From NCBI RefSeq assembly GCF_035918095.1, contig NZ_CP109137.1, forward strand, positions 6,016,001 through 6,080,000: DNA of 64,000 bases, given 5' to 3'. Both the position numbers and the translations under genes were made by a program. The stretch comes from Streptomyces sp. NBC_01750 (GTDB taxonomy: Bacteria; Actinomycetota; Actinomycetes; Streptomycetales; Streptomycetaceae). This document shows positions 1-8,393 of this stretch, in pieces (position 1 is the first letter of the stretch; each line of letters begins with the position of its first letter). Under the pieces are notes generated by a model. That model did not search any database, was not told where the DNA came from, and was given only the letters and a program-made list of their open reading frames with translations.

Positions 1-805
1 GTGCCCAGGCCTGGGAGGTCAGCCCCGAGCCGTCGTACGCCTGGGGACCCTCGGCGCCCCAGACATACGGCTTGCCGATCTGCTCCACGGCGTACCGCAG
101 CGCCTGGCCGCCTTTCTTGGAGGGCGTGCGCTTGCCGTTGAGCACGCCCGTGGAGAGCAGTTTCTTCTGGGCCGTGGCGGTGTGAGACTGCTCCAGCGCG
201 GCCAGTCCGGCGATTTCCGCGGCGGAGAGCGAGGCGAGCAGCTTCTCGACCTCCCGCAGCCGTGCGGTGGCCGTGTCGCGTGCCCGCTTCTGCTTCTGCG
301 CGAGCGCCTCCTCCTCGTCCAGGGACTTGCGGGACTCGCTCGCCAGCGTGTCCGCCCGCCTCGCGCCCGCCTCCAGCCGCGCGATGGTCGCCAGCCGGTC
401 GCTGGCCGCGCGCTCGATCAGATGGCCCTGGTCGAGGGCTTGCCGCGGGTTCTTGGCGAGCAGCAGCTGGAGGTAGGAGGAGAGGTCGGACTGCCCCTGG
501 TACTGCTCCCGAGCCAGCCGGCCGACGTCGCCGCGGCCGGCGGCGATCGCGTTGCGCGCCGTGGCCAGGTCGCGGGAGAGCCTGGCCGTCTCGGTCTGCT
601 GCTTCCTGAGCCTTTCCGCCGTCGCGTTGTACGTCTCGCCGGCCTCCTCGATCTGGCGGTACAGCTTCTGAAGCTCGGTCAGCATTCCGGCGACGGTCGT
701 GGGCGCGGGGGGCACGGCGGCGGCCGCCGGGGCCGGCACCGCCGCGATCACCGTGGCGGCGGCGAGTGCCGCCGTACAGACGGAACGGAACAGACTGTCC
801 GACAC
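1..805 (-). CDS. secreted NlpC/P60-type protein with coiled coil, catalytic Cys replaced (partial)
   Basis: The gene runs off the left edge; 268 residues are visible from a GTG at 805, preceded by GGAGGTGA. Residues 1-30 form a signal peptide. About 40-215 is a long charged helical region typical of the coiled coils of Streptomyces cell-wall hydrolases. From about 230 the NlpC/P60 fold begins (GKPYVWGAEGP, then YDGSGL). In active family members this motif is YDCSGL with Cys as the nucleophile. Here the codon at 29-31 reads GGC, so residue 259 is Gly. The fold is therefore probably a non-catalytic wall-binding or regulatory module, unless Cys is supplied elsewhere beyond the edge. The family call is secure and the loss of activity is inferred. 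Confidence 0.85.
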   Translation of the reverse strand, partial: MSDSLFRSVCTAALAAATVIAAVPAPAAAAVPPAPTTVAGMLTELQKLYRQIEEAGETYNATAERLRKQQTETARLSRDLATARNAIAAGRGDVGRLAREQYQGQSDLSSYLQLLLAKNPRQALDQGHLIERAASDRLATIARLEAGARRADTLASESRKSLDEEEALAQKQKRARDTATARLREVEKLLASLSAAEIAGLAALEQSHTATAQKKLLSTGVLNGKRTPSKKGGQALRYAVEQIGKPYVWGAEGPQAYDGSGLTSQAWA

Positions 806-943
806 CTCGTCACCTCCGGCTGCGGGGTGGGCCGTCCCCCCGCAGCCGATGATGGGAGCGCGCCGGTCCCACCGCCCCACGAGTGGTCGATTCAGCGCAA
901 TACGGTCACTCGTCGTGGCGGAGTTCGTGGATACACCGGCGTG

Positions 944-3556
944 TCAGTCCACCGGCAGGGCGTAAAACGTACGGTCCCGCCGGACGACGAGATTCCGGCC
1001 GCCGCCGGCGAGGGGCTCGTAGCGGGGTGCGCCGGTTCCGCTGTCCTGCGCGCCCGTCTCCTGGAACTTCCACAGCCGCTTTCCGTCGCGTGCGGCGAAC
1101 GCGGTGAGCTGGCCGCTGTCGTACGCGAGTACCGTCCGGCCGCTCGTGCTGAAGCCCGTCCCCGGAATCTCGTCCGACACCGGCGCGTCGGTGGAGCGCC
1201 GCCACAACAGGCGGCCGTTCGCGGTGTCGACGGCGGACACCTGCTGGTGACGGTTGGCGACATACAGCATGGGGCTGCGGACGATCGCGCCGCCGAACAC
1301 GAAGACTCCGCTCTCGCCGGGAGCCGTATCGGCCGGGGCCAGCCGCCACAGCAGTGCTCCGCCACTGATGGTGTGCGCATTCAGCCGGTCGGCCACCGGG
1401 GCGAACAGCCTGCCCGACTCATCGCCCACCAGGGCGGCGGCCGGATGGATGCCGGCGAGCCGCAGCGACTTGAGCTGTTTGCCGGTCTTCCGGTCGAAGG
1501 CGAGCAGTACGGATGCGCCGTTGGCGGCCTTCCGCTGAGCGGGGGTCAGCGTGGACGAGTACTGCCGTACGACGATCTCGGCGGGGCGCACGGCGATCAG
1601 CTGGTACTGCGGTGCGTGTGGGGCAGGGGCGCCCGGGATCCGGGTGCGCCACAGCCACTTGCGGGCAGTGAGGTCGTACGCGAGCAGGTAGGACTGCAGC
1701 GCGGCGCCCTTCTTGACCTGGCCGGTCATCCAGAGCGTGGTCCCGTCCAGGCCGGTCCTGCCGGTGAGAGTCAGGACCTCGCCGGGACCGGCCGACGTGG
1801 CCTTGGCGATCCGGTGCTTGACCTGTCCGTCCTGTGCCGCGATCCACAGGAACGCGTCGGGGGTGTCGACGAAGCAGAGCGCGTCGTCGACGGGTACGGC
1901 GCGGGAGGCCGACGCGGCCTCCTTGCGTTGCCAGAGCCGCCGTCCGGTACGGAGATCGACCCCGGTGGACTCCTCGCCGGTGAGGACCAGCACCCGGTCC
2001 TGCCAGACGGTGGCGAGCAGCGCGGCGGCGGTCGCCGGATGCTCGTAACGCCACACCGGCTCCGGCGGCAGCCCGGCCACCCGGGTGCGGCGCGGTGCGG
2101 GGGCGGCTCGGGCGGGGCCCTTGTCCGCGTCCCCGGCGGCGATGGCGTACACCAGCCCGCCGCCGACCACGAGGCCGGCAGCCGCGCCGGCGATGCCGGT
2201 GAGCAGCGCCCGCCGATCGGGCGCGGGCGCGGCGGGGAGGCGCGCCGCGGGAAGAGGTACTGCGGGGAGGTGTGGGGTGGGAAGGGGCGCGGTGGGGAAA
2301 GGCGCTGCGGTCGAAGGAGCGACGGGCGGCCGCGCGACTGCGGGTGCGGTGCCGGTCGACGCGCTCCGCGCCGCGGGTACGGCGAGCGCGGCCGTGACCC
2401 GGTCGACGCGAGCCCCTTCCCCGGGCCCGCCGTCCCCGGGGGCGTTGCGAGCGCTGCCCACGAGCAGCGTGTCCGCGTCCCGCACGGAGCCCGGTCCCGC
2501 CCCGGCGGCACCCGCGTGCAGTGAGGCCACCGCATCCACGGGCTCCGCGCCCGCCCTTCGGAGGTCCGCCTCCGACTGGCCGGCGTCAGGACCGGCGTCA
2601 GGACCGGGGACGGGGCCGGAGCCGGGATTCCACGCATCGCCCCGCCCGAGCGCCATCACCTGCGCCGCCTGCTCCTCCACCGCCGCCACCAGGCCCGGAG
2701 GCAGCCAGCCCTCCCGTGCCAGCGCCGCCGCGCCCTCCAGGGCCAGGTCCGCCGCCACCGTGCCCGCCGAGGGGCGGTCCTCCGGGGACTTCGACAGGCA
2801 GCGGGCCACCAGGGGGCGCAACTCATCCGGCACTCCGCCCAGTTCCGGCTCTCCGTGCGCGATACGGTCCGCGTCCGCCAGCGGGGTCGTACCCGTCGAC
2901 GCGTATGCCAGCAGCAGGCCGAGGACGAAAATGTCCGACGCCGGTCCGGGCTTCGCGCCCGTCGCCTGCTCCGGGGTCAGATAGCCGAGCTTCACGGTCA
3001 GTTGCCCGTCCGGATGCGCCTCGGCGACGGCCGCCGCGCCCAGCGCCCCCAACGCGGTGAGCCGCGGTCCGTCCGCCGCGAGCAGCACCGTGTCGGGCGC
3101 CAGCCCGTGCAGCACCGCCCCGGTCGCGTGCACGCGCGACAGGGTCTCCGCGAGGGCCGCGCCCAGTATCCGTACCGCCCGTTCCGGCAGTGGACCGGCC
3201 AGCGCGATGGCCTCACGCAGCGTCAGCGCAGGGACGTACGGGCTCGCCGTCCACAGCGGCTCACCGTCCGCGACGTCAGTACCTTCGGTGCCTTCCGTAC
3301 CGTCAGCACCGTCCGTGCTGGATGCGATCGGCGCCACCCAGCCACCGGCCAGCCGCTGTGTCCTTCGCGTCTCCGACCGGAAGCGGCGCCGGAACGCCGT
3401 CAGCGCTGCAAGCTCCGGCCTGGCCACCGAGACGACCGCCGTGACGCCGTCCGGCCCGTGCGCGAGGTAGCGGACACAGACCGCCGAATCGCGGTGGCGC
3501 GCCAGCGTGGTGAACGGGCCGATCTGGCGCGGATCGTCCTGCTGCAGCGGCTCCAT
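944..3556 (-). CDS. pseudokinase - transmembrane - PQQ beta-propeller receptor
   Basis: 870 residues from the ATG at 3556, which has AGGGGG about 9 bases upstream; an in-frame ATG at 3580 is less well placed. Residues about 10-280 follow the Ser/Thr kinase fold, but the VAIK lysine is missing (VSVAR), HRD is replaced by HGL with no catalytic Asp (HGLAPDTVL), and DFG is replaced by GALG. The domain is thus a pseudokinase. A proline/alanine-rich linker leads to one membrane helix at about 445-475, and the rest is a PQQ-type propeller with repeats such as TGRRLWQR, NGRLLWRR and DGKRLWKF. Expected topology is kinase-like part inside and propeller outside. Related Streptomyces proteins with active kinases exist. 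Ligand unknown. Confidence 0.88.
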   Translation of the reverse strand: MEPLQQDDPRQIGPFTTLARHRDSAVCVRYLAHGPDGVTAVVSVARPELAALTAFRRRFRSETRRTQRLAGGWVAPIASSTDGADGTEGTEGTDVADGEPLWTASPYVPALTLREAIALAGPLPERAVRILGAALAETLSRVHATGAVLHGLAPDTVLLAADGPRLTALGALGAAAVAEAHPDGQLTVKLGYLTPEQATGAKPGPASDIFVLGLLLAYASTGTTPLADADRIAHGEPELGGVPDELRPLVARCLSKSPEDRPSAGTVAADLALEGAAALAREGWLPPGLVAAVEEQAAQVMALGRGDAWNPGSGPVPGPDAGPDAGQSEADLRRAGAEPVDAVASLHAGAAGAGPGSVRDADTLLVGSARNAPGDGGPGEGARVDRVTAALAVPAARSASTGTAPAVARPPVAPSTAAPFPTAPLPTPHLPAVPLPAARLPAAPAPDRRALLTGIAGAAAGLVVGGGLVYAIAAGDADKGPARAAPAPRRTRVAGLPPEPVWRYEHPATAAALLATVWQDRVLVLTGEESTGVDLRTGRRLWQRKEAASASRAVPVDDALCFVDTPDAFLWIAAQDGQVKHRIAKATSAGPGEVLTLTGRTGLDGTTLWMTGQVKKGAALQSYLLAYDLTARKWLWRTRIPGAPAPHAPQYQLIAVRPAEIVVRQYSSTLTPAQRKAANGASVLLAFDRKTGKQLKSLRLAGIHPAAALVGDESGRLFAPVADRLNAHTISGGALLWRLAPADTAPGESGVFVFGGAIVRSPMLYVANRHQQVSAVDTANGRLLWRRSTDAPVSDEIPGTGFSTSGRTVLAYDSGQLTAFAARDGKRLWKFQETGAQDSGTGAPRYEPLAGGGRNLVVRRDRTFYALPVD

Positions 3557-3593
3557 CGAGAGCATCCCCCCTGGCGACACGGTCCTCGTGATC

Positions 3594-3869
3594 TTATGGC
3601 GCGCCGTTCGGCTTCGACCAGGGCCACCTCAGCGCGCGGCGTTCCACGCCGTCGGGGGCGTACTCGTACTTCCAGCCGCGCTGCAGCCTCAGCCGTTTGG
3701 TGTAGCCGGCCGGGACGCGCCGGTATGCGTACACCGTCGGCGGGCTGCCGTCCTCGTTGGGCACGGGGATCTTGTACCACTTCGGCGGATGGCCCGTCAT
3801 CCCGACCAGGACCGGCAGCACGCGCCCGTCCAGCGGCCCGCCCACGAAGGGTGTGTTCTCGCTTCTCAC
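3594..3869 (-). CDS. small conserved hypothetical protein
   Basis: 91 residues if the GTG at 3869 is used. The frame stays open up to an ATG at 3983, but the added N-terminus is low-complexity and the recognisable protein begins SENTPFVGGPLDGRVLPV. It has an aromatic beta-rich middle (YKIPVPNEDG, TVYAYRRVP, GWKYEYAPDG) and no signal peptide or membrane helix. It lies between the pseudokinase gene, read in the same direction, and the divergent ABC transporter promoter. I do not recognise the family and can assign no function. The Shine-Dalgarno is weak for both starts. Confidence 0.6.
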   Translation of the reverse strand: MRSENTPFVGGPLDGRVLPVLVGMTGHPPKWYKIPVPNEDGSPPTVYAYRRVPAGYTKRLRLQRGWKYEYAPDGVERRALRWPWSKPNGAP

Positions 3870-4011
3870 GTGAGCCAGTGTCACGCAGGCCCCGCATGCC
3901 GTCCGCACCGGGCGCGCCGCCTTCCGGAGGAAGGCCTGCTGAGGAAGCCGTCCGCCGACGGGTCGGCGGGGTCCGGGCGGCACTTTCGCAGCGAACCACC
4001 TGGCTGAGGCA

Positions 4012-4040
4012 TTGACATGCCATATCCCACCCCGTACCTT
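4012..4040 (+). promoter_or_regulatory. promoter of the ABC importer operon
   Basis: TTGACA at 4012-4017 and TACCTT at 4035-4040 are separated by exactly 17 bases, a near-consensus vegetative sigma factor promoter. The -10 runs directly into the palindromic operator at 4039-4056, so a bound regulator would block RNA polymerase. The lipoprotein gene starts 60 bases downstream. Confidence 0.8.
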
Positions 4041-4056
4041 TCGGCCCAGGCCGAAA
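4039..4056. promoter_or_regulatory. operator copy 1 of the catabolic regulon
   Basis: TTTCGGCCCAGGCCGAAA: 8-base arms around a 2-base centre. The core CGGCCCAGGCCG matches the cores at 8334, 12100 and 13430. It overlaps the -10 box of the ABC importer promoter, which suggests repression. Confidence 0.75.
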
Positions 4057-4100
4057 CTAGCCGGGCTCTGGCTCCCTTCTCAGGCCTTCCGGAGGCCCCC

Positions 4101-5360
4101 ATGAAGACAGGCTTCAAGCGCGCCGCCGCACCTCTCGCTCTGTTCACGCTCGCCGCCCTGCTCGCAGGCTGTGGCGGTGACAGCGATTCGGGATCGAAGA
4201 AAGTCACCGTCTGGATGTACCCGGTGATCGCCGATCCCAAGGCCAACTCCGCCTACTGGGCGCAGATCGAGGCGGACTTCGAGAAGGCGGCGCCGGGCAC
4301 CTCGCTCACCGTCGAGCAGCAGCCGTGGGAGAACCGCGACCAGAAGATCGCCACTGCGTTCGGCGGCGGCAAGGGGCCGGACGTCGTCCTGCTGACGCCG
4401 GACCAGATTCCGCAGTTCTCCGCCAGCGGCGCCATCAGCCCGGTGGACGGGGCGCTCAAGGACAGCGTCGGCAAATTCCTGCCCGCCACGCTGGACGCGA
4501 TGAAACAGAAGGGCAAGATCTACGGCGCGCCCATCTACCAGACCATCACGACCACGATCTACAACAAGAAGTTGCTGGCCGCAGCCGGTGTCACCGCACC
4601 GCCCGGGACCTGGGACGAGATCAGGGCCGCCGCCCCCAAGCTCAAGAAGAACGGCGTCGCCCTCCTCGACTACTCCGCCAGCAACGAGGCCTCGCTGAAC
4701 CTCAACTTCTATCCGCTGCTGTGGCAGGCGGGCGGCAGTGTCTTCGCCGAGGACGGCAAGAAGGTCGCCTTCAACAGTCCTCAGGGTGTCGAGGCGCTCA
4801 CCTTCCTCACCGACCTCTACAAGGCGGGCTCGGTCCCCAAGTCGTCGATGACGAACACCAACCTCCTCGCCGACCAGGCACTCGGCAAGCAGCAGGCTGC
4901 CATGGGCTTCTCCGTCGTCCTCGCCGACGCCGAACTGGCCTCGAAGACCTGGGGCCCGGAGAACGTCGTGGTGGGAGCGCCGCTCAGGGGACCCGCGAAG
5001 GAGGTCGCGTTCGGCATCCCCGGTGCGCTCAGCGTCAACGCCAAGTCCAGGAACACTGCCGGCGCGGAGAAGTTCCTCGCCTTCATGACTCAGCCGGCGC
5101 AGGTCAAGTCCCTGGGCAGCGCCAGCGGATACTTCTCGCCGCGGACGGACGTCACCGTGCCGAACGCCTCGCCGTACGCGAAGCAGTACCAGGCGGCGCT
5201 GGCGAACGTCAGTCCCGGTGAGCCCAACCCGGCCGCGCGCCAGCTGATGGGTCTGCTCGCGCCGGAGATCCAGGCGGCCCTGGCAGGGAAGAAGAGCCCC
5301 AAGGAAGCGCTCGACTCGGCGGCCAAGGCGGCCGACGACCTGCTGGCGCGGCAGCGTTGA
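4101..5360 (+). CDS. carbohydrate-type ABC importer, substrate-binding lipoprotein
   Basis: 419 residues. The ATG at 4101 has GGAGG five bases upstream. A lipoprotein signal ends in LLAGC with Cys24 as the lipidated residue, so the mature protein is anchored outside the membrane. The rest is a cluster 1 solute-binding protein of the family that serves sugar and sugar-derivative importers (VWMYPVIAD, GKGPDVVLLTPDQIPQF, GIPGALSVN). It is first in an operon with two permeases. No ATPase gene is present here, so the importer probably uses a shared ATPase of the MsiK kind, as is usual in Streptomyces. The substrate is not evident. The neighbouring catabolic genes under the same operator suggest a sugar acid, cyclitol or amino-sugar type compound. 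Confidence 0.93.
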   Translation: MKTGFKRAAAPLALFTLAALLAGCGGDSDSGSKKVTVWMYPVIADPKANSAYWAQIEADFEKAAPGTSLTVEQQPWENRDQKIATAFGGGKGPDVVLLTPDQIPQFSASGAISPVDGALKDSVGKFLPATLDAMKQKGKIYGAPIYQTITTTIYNKKLLAAAGVTAPPGTWDEIRAAAPKLKKNGVALLDYSASNEASLNLNFYPLLWQAGGSVFAEDGKKVAFNSPQGVEALTFLTDLYKAGSVPKSSMTNTNLLADQALGKQQAAMGFSVVLADAELASKTWGPENVVVGAPLRGPAKEVAFGIPGALSVNAKSRNTAGAEKFLAFMTQPAQVKSLGSASGYFSPRTDVTVPNASPYAKQYQAALANVSPGEPNPAARQLMGLLAPEIQAALAGKKSPKEALDSAAKAADDLLARQR

Positions 5361-6385
5361 GCGAGGAGATCACACGCGATACGGCCTCGCGCGAGGCGGC
5401 CACAGGTGAACCGGTCGCGCGCGAGGTGGCCACCGCGCGGGTGGTCACCGTCCGTGAGCAGGTCACCGGCAAGCAGGCCGTTCGCGAGGCGGGCCCTCAC
5501 CAGGGCCGGCCCGGCACCCCCGCGCGACGACGCGAGGCCCTCGTGGGCCTCGCGTTCGTGGCCCCGATGCTCGTGCTGTTCATCGTCTTCCGCTTCGGCC
5601 CCACCATCGGTGCGGCGTTCCTCTCGCTCACCGACTACCGGCTCAGCGGCGAATGGCGGTTCATCGGGGCCGAGAACTACACCCGTCTGTTCGCGGACGA
5701 CGTGTTCTGGGAGAGCCTGGGCGTCACCGCCGTCTACACCGCGGTCTATGTCCCGATGACCGTGCTGCTCGCTCTCGGCACGGCCGTGCTGCTGCACCGC
5801 ACCCTCTGGCTGCGCGGCTTCTTCCGCGGCCTCTTCTTCCTGCCGTACGTCACCAGCATCGTGCTGGCCGCCGTCATCTGGAAGTGGATCTACCAGGTCG
5901 ACGACGGGCTCCTCAACGCGACACTCGGCGCCCTCTCTCTCGGCCCTGTCGACTTCCTCGGCGACGAGTCCCTCGTCCTGCCCTCCATCGCCGCTACGTC
6001 CGCCTGGAAGGGCTTCGGCTACACCATGCTGATCCTTCTCGCCGGGCTCCAGTCCATCCCCCGCGAGATCACCGAGGCGGCGACCATCGACGGCACCACC
6101 GCCTGGCAGCGCTTCCGCTGGGTGACGCTGCCACTGCTGCGGCCGGTGCTTTTCTTTGTGCTCGTCATTGAGGCGATCCAGGCTTTCCAGGTCTTCGACG
6201 CGATGTATGTCATGACCGCGGGCGGACCGATCCGGGCCAGCTATTCGCTCGTCTACTTCCTGTACGACTCGGGCTTCAAGTACTTCGACTTCGGCTACGC
6301 CAGCGCGGTCGGCCTGATGCTTTTCCTCGTCGTCCTGATCTTCTCGCTCATTCAGCGCCGGCTCATCGGAAGGGAGGCGGACTGA
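5357..6385 (+). CDS. ABC importer permease 1 (MalF-like)
   Basis: 342 residues from a TTG at 5357 that overlaps the stop of the binding-protein gene (TTGA). No clear ribosome site is seen, so it may be coupled, or a later GTG may be used, since the first 50 residues are hydrophilic and repetitive. Six membrane helices begin with LVGLAFVAPMLVLF. The ATPase-docking EAA loop reads EAATIDGTTAWQRFRWVTLP. It pairs with the second permease and the lipoprotein in one importer. Confidence 0.92.
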   Translation: MSEEITRDTASREAATGEPVAREVATARVVTVREQVTGKQAVREAGPHQGRPGTPARRREALVGLAFVAPMLVLFIVFRFGPTIGAAFLSLTDYRLSGEWRFIGAENYTRLFADDVFWESLGVTAVYTAVYVPMTVLLALGTAVLLHRTLWLRGFFRGLFFLPYVTSIVLAAVIWKWIYQVDDGLLNATLGALSLGPVDFLGDESLVLPSIAATSAWKGFGYTMLILLAGLQSIPREITEAATIDGTTAWQRFRWVTLPLLRPVLFFVLVIEAIQAFQVFDAMYVMTAGGPIRASYSLVYFLYDSGFKYFDFGYASAVGLMLFLVVLIFSLIQRRLIGREAD

Positions 6386-7188
6386 TGGCGCGGCTCAGAC
6401 TGCCCGTGCTGCTGATCCTGGTCGCGTTCGTGACCGTCACGCCGTTCCTGGTGATGGTGCTGGTCGCCTTCGCCCCGCCGGGCGGTCAGGCCCTCCCCGG
6501 GGCCTTCGACATCACCCGCGCCACCTGGCAGAACTTCACCGATGTCCTCAACGGTGCGGACATCGGCCGCTGGGCGCTCAACTCCCTCGTCTATTCGCTG
6601 GTTTCGGTCGTGCTGATCCTGCTGTTCTCGTCGATGGCCGGCTACGCCTTCGCCAAGAAGCGGTTCCCCGGGCGCGAGATCCTGTTCTGGGCTTTCCTCG
6701 CGACGCTGATGGTGCCGTTTCAGGCCACCCTCATCCCGTACTACATCCTGGTGTCGAAGATGGGCGGCGTCGACACGTACTGGGGGCTGATCGTGCCGAC
6801 CCTCGCCAACTCCCAGGCGGTGTTCCTGATGCGGCAGTTCATGTATCAGTTGCCCGACGAGCTCTTCGAGGCGGCGAAGATCGACGGGGCGTCGGAGTGG
6901 CGGATCTACACCACCATCGTCATTCCGCTCATCCGGCCGATCCTGGCGACTCTCGGGGTGTTCGTCTTCCTGTGGCACTGGAACGACTTCCTCTGGCCCC
7001 TGGTGATCGGGCAGTCCGAGCAGATGCGTACGCTCACCGTCGGCCTCGCCACGCTGGAGGGCGAGAACACGGCCATCAACCAGATCATGGCCGGGGCCAC
7101 CATCACCGTGGTCCCCTGCCTGCTTGTCTTCGGGCTGCTGCAGCGCTATCTGACCGACTCGATCGCCACCACCGGTCTCAAGAGCTGA
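6385..7188 (+). CDS. ABC importer permease 2 (MalG-like)
   Basis: 267 residues. The ATG overlaps the previous stop (TGATG) and has GGGAGG upstream. Six helices, with the EAA loop reading EAAKIDGASEWRIYTTIVIP. It is the last gene of the importer operon and no ATPase follows. Tandem 31-base repeats lie just downstream, before the convergent oxidoreductase gene. Confidence 0.92.
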   Translation: MARLRLPVLLILVAFVTVTPFLVMVLVAFAPPGGQALPGAFDITRATWQNFTDVLNGADIGRWALNSLVYSLVSVVLILLFSSMAGYAFAKKRFPGREILFWAFLATLMVPFQATLIPYYILVSKMGGVDTYWGLIVPTLANSQAVFLMRQFMYQLPDELFEAAKIDGASEWRIYTTIVIPLIRPILATLGVFVFLWHWNDFLWPLVIGQSEQMRTLTVGLATLEGENTAINQIMAGATITVVPCLLVFGLLQRYLTDSIATTGLKS

Positions 7189-7230
7189 CTTGGGCGGCGA
7201 GACGCTGCCGGTGACAGACCTTCGGGCAGT

Positions 7231-7315
7231 ACCCGTTCGGCCGACGGCCGTTCTTCCTGGCACCCGTTCGGCCGACGGCCGTTCTTCCTGGCACCCGTTC
7301 GGCCGACGGCCGTTC
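7231..7315. repeat. 31-bp tandem repeat, 2.7 copies
   Basis: Unit ACCCGTTCGGCCGACGGCCG followed by TTCTTCCTGGC. Full copies lie at 7231-7261 and 7262-7292 and a partial copy at 7293-7315. Each unit contains the self-complementary stretch CGGCCGACGGCCG. The block lies between the convergent permease and oxidoreductase genes, and its end covers two bases of the stop codon of the latter. It may act as a two-way terminator or transcript stabiliser. Confidence 0.85.
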
Positions 7316-8312
7316 AGCCGTTGAGGCCCGGCAGCACCTCGGTCCCGAACGCCTCGATCGCCCGCAGCGCGTCCGACTGCGGCATGCCCGGCGGCTGGAT
7401 CCGCAGGACGACCCCGTCGGCGCCCATCTCGCCGTACTGTCCGAGCCGCTGCACGCACTCGTCCACCGAGCCGATCACGGAGCGCGCCTCGATGTCGTCC
7501 CACTGCTGGGCGTAGCGCGCGGCGTCGGCGGAGGTGCGCTTCCAGTCGCCGTAGGCGTCGTACAGACCGCGCAGCGGGCCCTCCAGGGCGGCTCGCGCCT
7601 GCTTCGAGGTGGTGGCGGCGTAGCCCTCGCGGCAGATGATGACCTCGGCACCCAGACTGGCCGCGCCGCGTGGGTACGAGCGGTACTCGTCGATCTTGTC
7701 AGGGAGTTCGGAGTCGAGCTCGTTGAACGAGGTGGTCCAGCCGTCGCACATCCGGGCCGTACGCTCCAGCGCCGCCGGGACCCGTCCGCCGTTCCAGATC
7801 CGGGGCCGCGGGGACTGCACCGGACGGGGTGCGAGGAAGGCCCGGTCCACCGAGGTCCAGCGGCCGTGGTGGGTCACCTCGTCCTCGGTCCAGAGCCGGG
7901 TGACCAGCTCCAGGCACTCCTCGAAGCGGGACACACGCTCGCGCGGCTGGGTGCCGTACAGCGTGAACTCCTCGGGCCGGTAGCCGAGTACGAAACCGGC
8001 GGTGAGCCGCCCGCCGGAGAGCACATCGATGTGCGCGAGGGTCTCGGCGAGCCACACCGGCTGGTAGACCGGCGCGATCAGCCCGGCCGTGGCAAGCCCG
8101 ATGCGCTCGGTGTGTGCGGCGAGATAGGCCAGGGAGGTGACGGCCTCGTGGTAGCCGGGCCGGTGCAGATGGCGTTCGCCCAGCACCACCCAGTCGAACC
8201 CGGCCTGTTCGGCGAGCTTCACCTGCTCCACCGCGTCGGCGAGCCGGGGCCGGTCGGCCTTGTCCGCGTAGAGATTGACGTAGAGGCCGAGACGCATGGT
8301 GCGCTGTGGCAT
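7314..8312 (-). CDS. LLM-class flavin/F420-dependent oxidoreductase
   Basis: 332 residues from the ATG at 8312 (GGAAGGG upstream). The luciferase-like monooxygenase TIM barrel is clear: MRLGLYVNLYADKADRPRLA, FDWVVLGERH, AAHTERIGLATAGLIAPVYQPVWLAETLAHIDVLSGGRLTAGF is the standard run of motifs (listed here in pieces by key residues: ERH near 65, ERIGLATAG, LSGGRL, GFVLGYRPEEF). Such enzymes use FMN or F420 to oxidise alcohols, aldehydes or small heterocycles. It diverges from the DapA-like gene, and the shared 80-base region holds operator copy 2, so it belongs to the catabolic regulon. Cofactor and substrate cannot be read from the sequence. Confidence 0.85.
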   Translation of the reverse strand: MPQRTMRLGLYVNLYADKADRPRLADAVEQVKLAEQAGFDWVVLGERHLHRPGYHEAVTSLAYLAAHTERIGLATAGLIAPVYQPVWLAETLAHIDVLSGGRLTAGFVLGYRPEEFTLYGTQPRERVSRFEECLELVTRLWTEDEVTHHGRWTSVDRAFLAPRPVQSPRPRIWNGGRVPAALERTARMCDGWTTSFNELDSELPDKIDEYRSYPRGAASLGAEVIICREGYAATTSKQARAALEGPLRGLYDAYGDWKRTSADAARYAQQWDDIEARSVIGSVDECVQRLGQYGEMGADGVVLRIQPPGMPQSDALRAIEAFGTEVLPGLNG

Positions 8313-8326
8313 TCTCGCTTGCCCTT

Positions 8327-8350
8327 CCTTTACGGTCCGGGCCGTAAAGG
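8327..8350. promoter_or_regulatory. operator copy 2, between divergent oxidoreductase and DapA-like genes
   Basis: Arms CCTTTACGG and CCGTAAAGG flank the centre TCCGGG, giving a 24-base near-perfect palindrome with one mismatch. The core CGGTCCGGGCCG at 8334-8345 (allowing for the arms) is shared with copy 4. It lies 15 bases from the oxidoreductase ATG and 44 bases from the DapA-like ATG, so it can serve both genes. Confidence 0.8.
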
Positions 8351-8393
8351 CTAGCGTGTCGCCAACGACCGCAACAGACGGGAAAGATCGCCC

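Noticed and set aside
182..4015. Long plus-strand open frames over the NlpC and pseudokinase genes
   Set aside because: Arg/Gly-rich antisense shadows of high-GC genes; the minus-strand products have clear domains.
7231..7315. CRISPR-like array
   Set aside because: The 31-bp units are directly adjacent, without spacers, and no cas gene is present.
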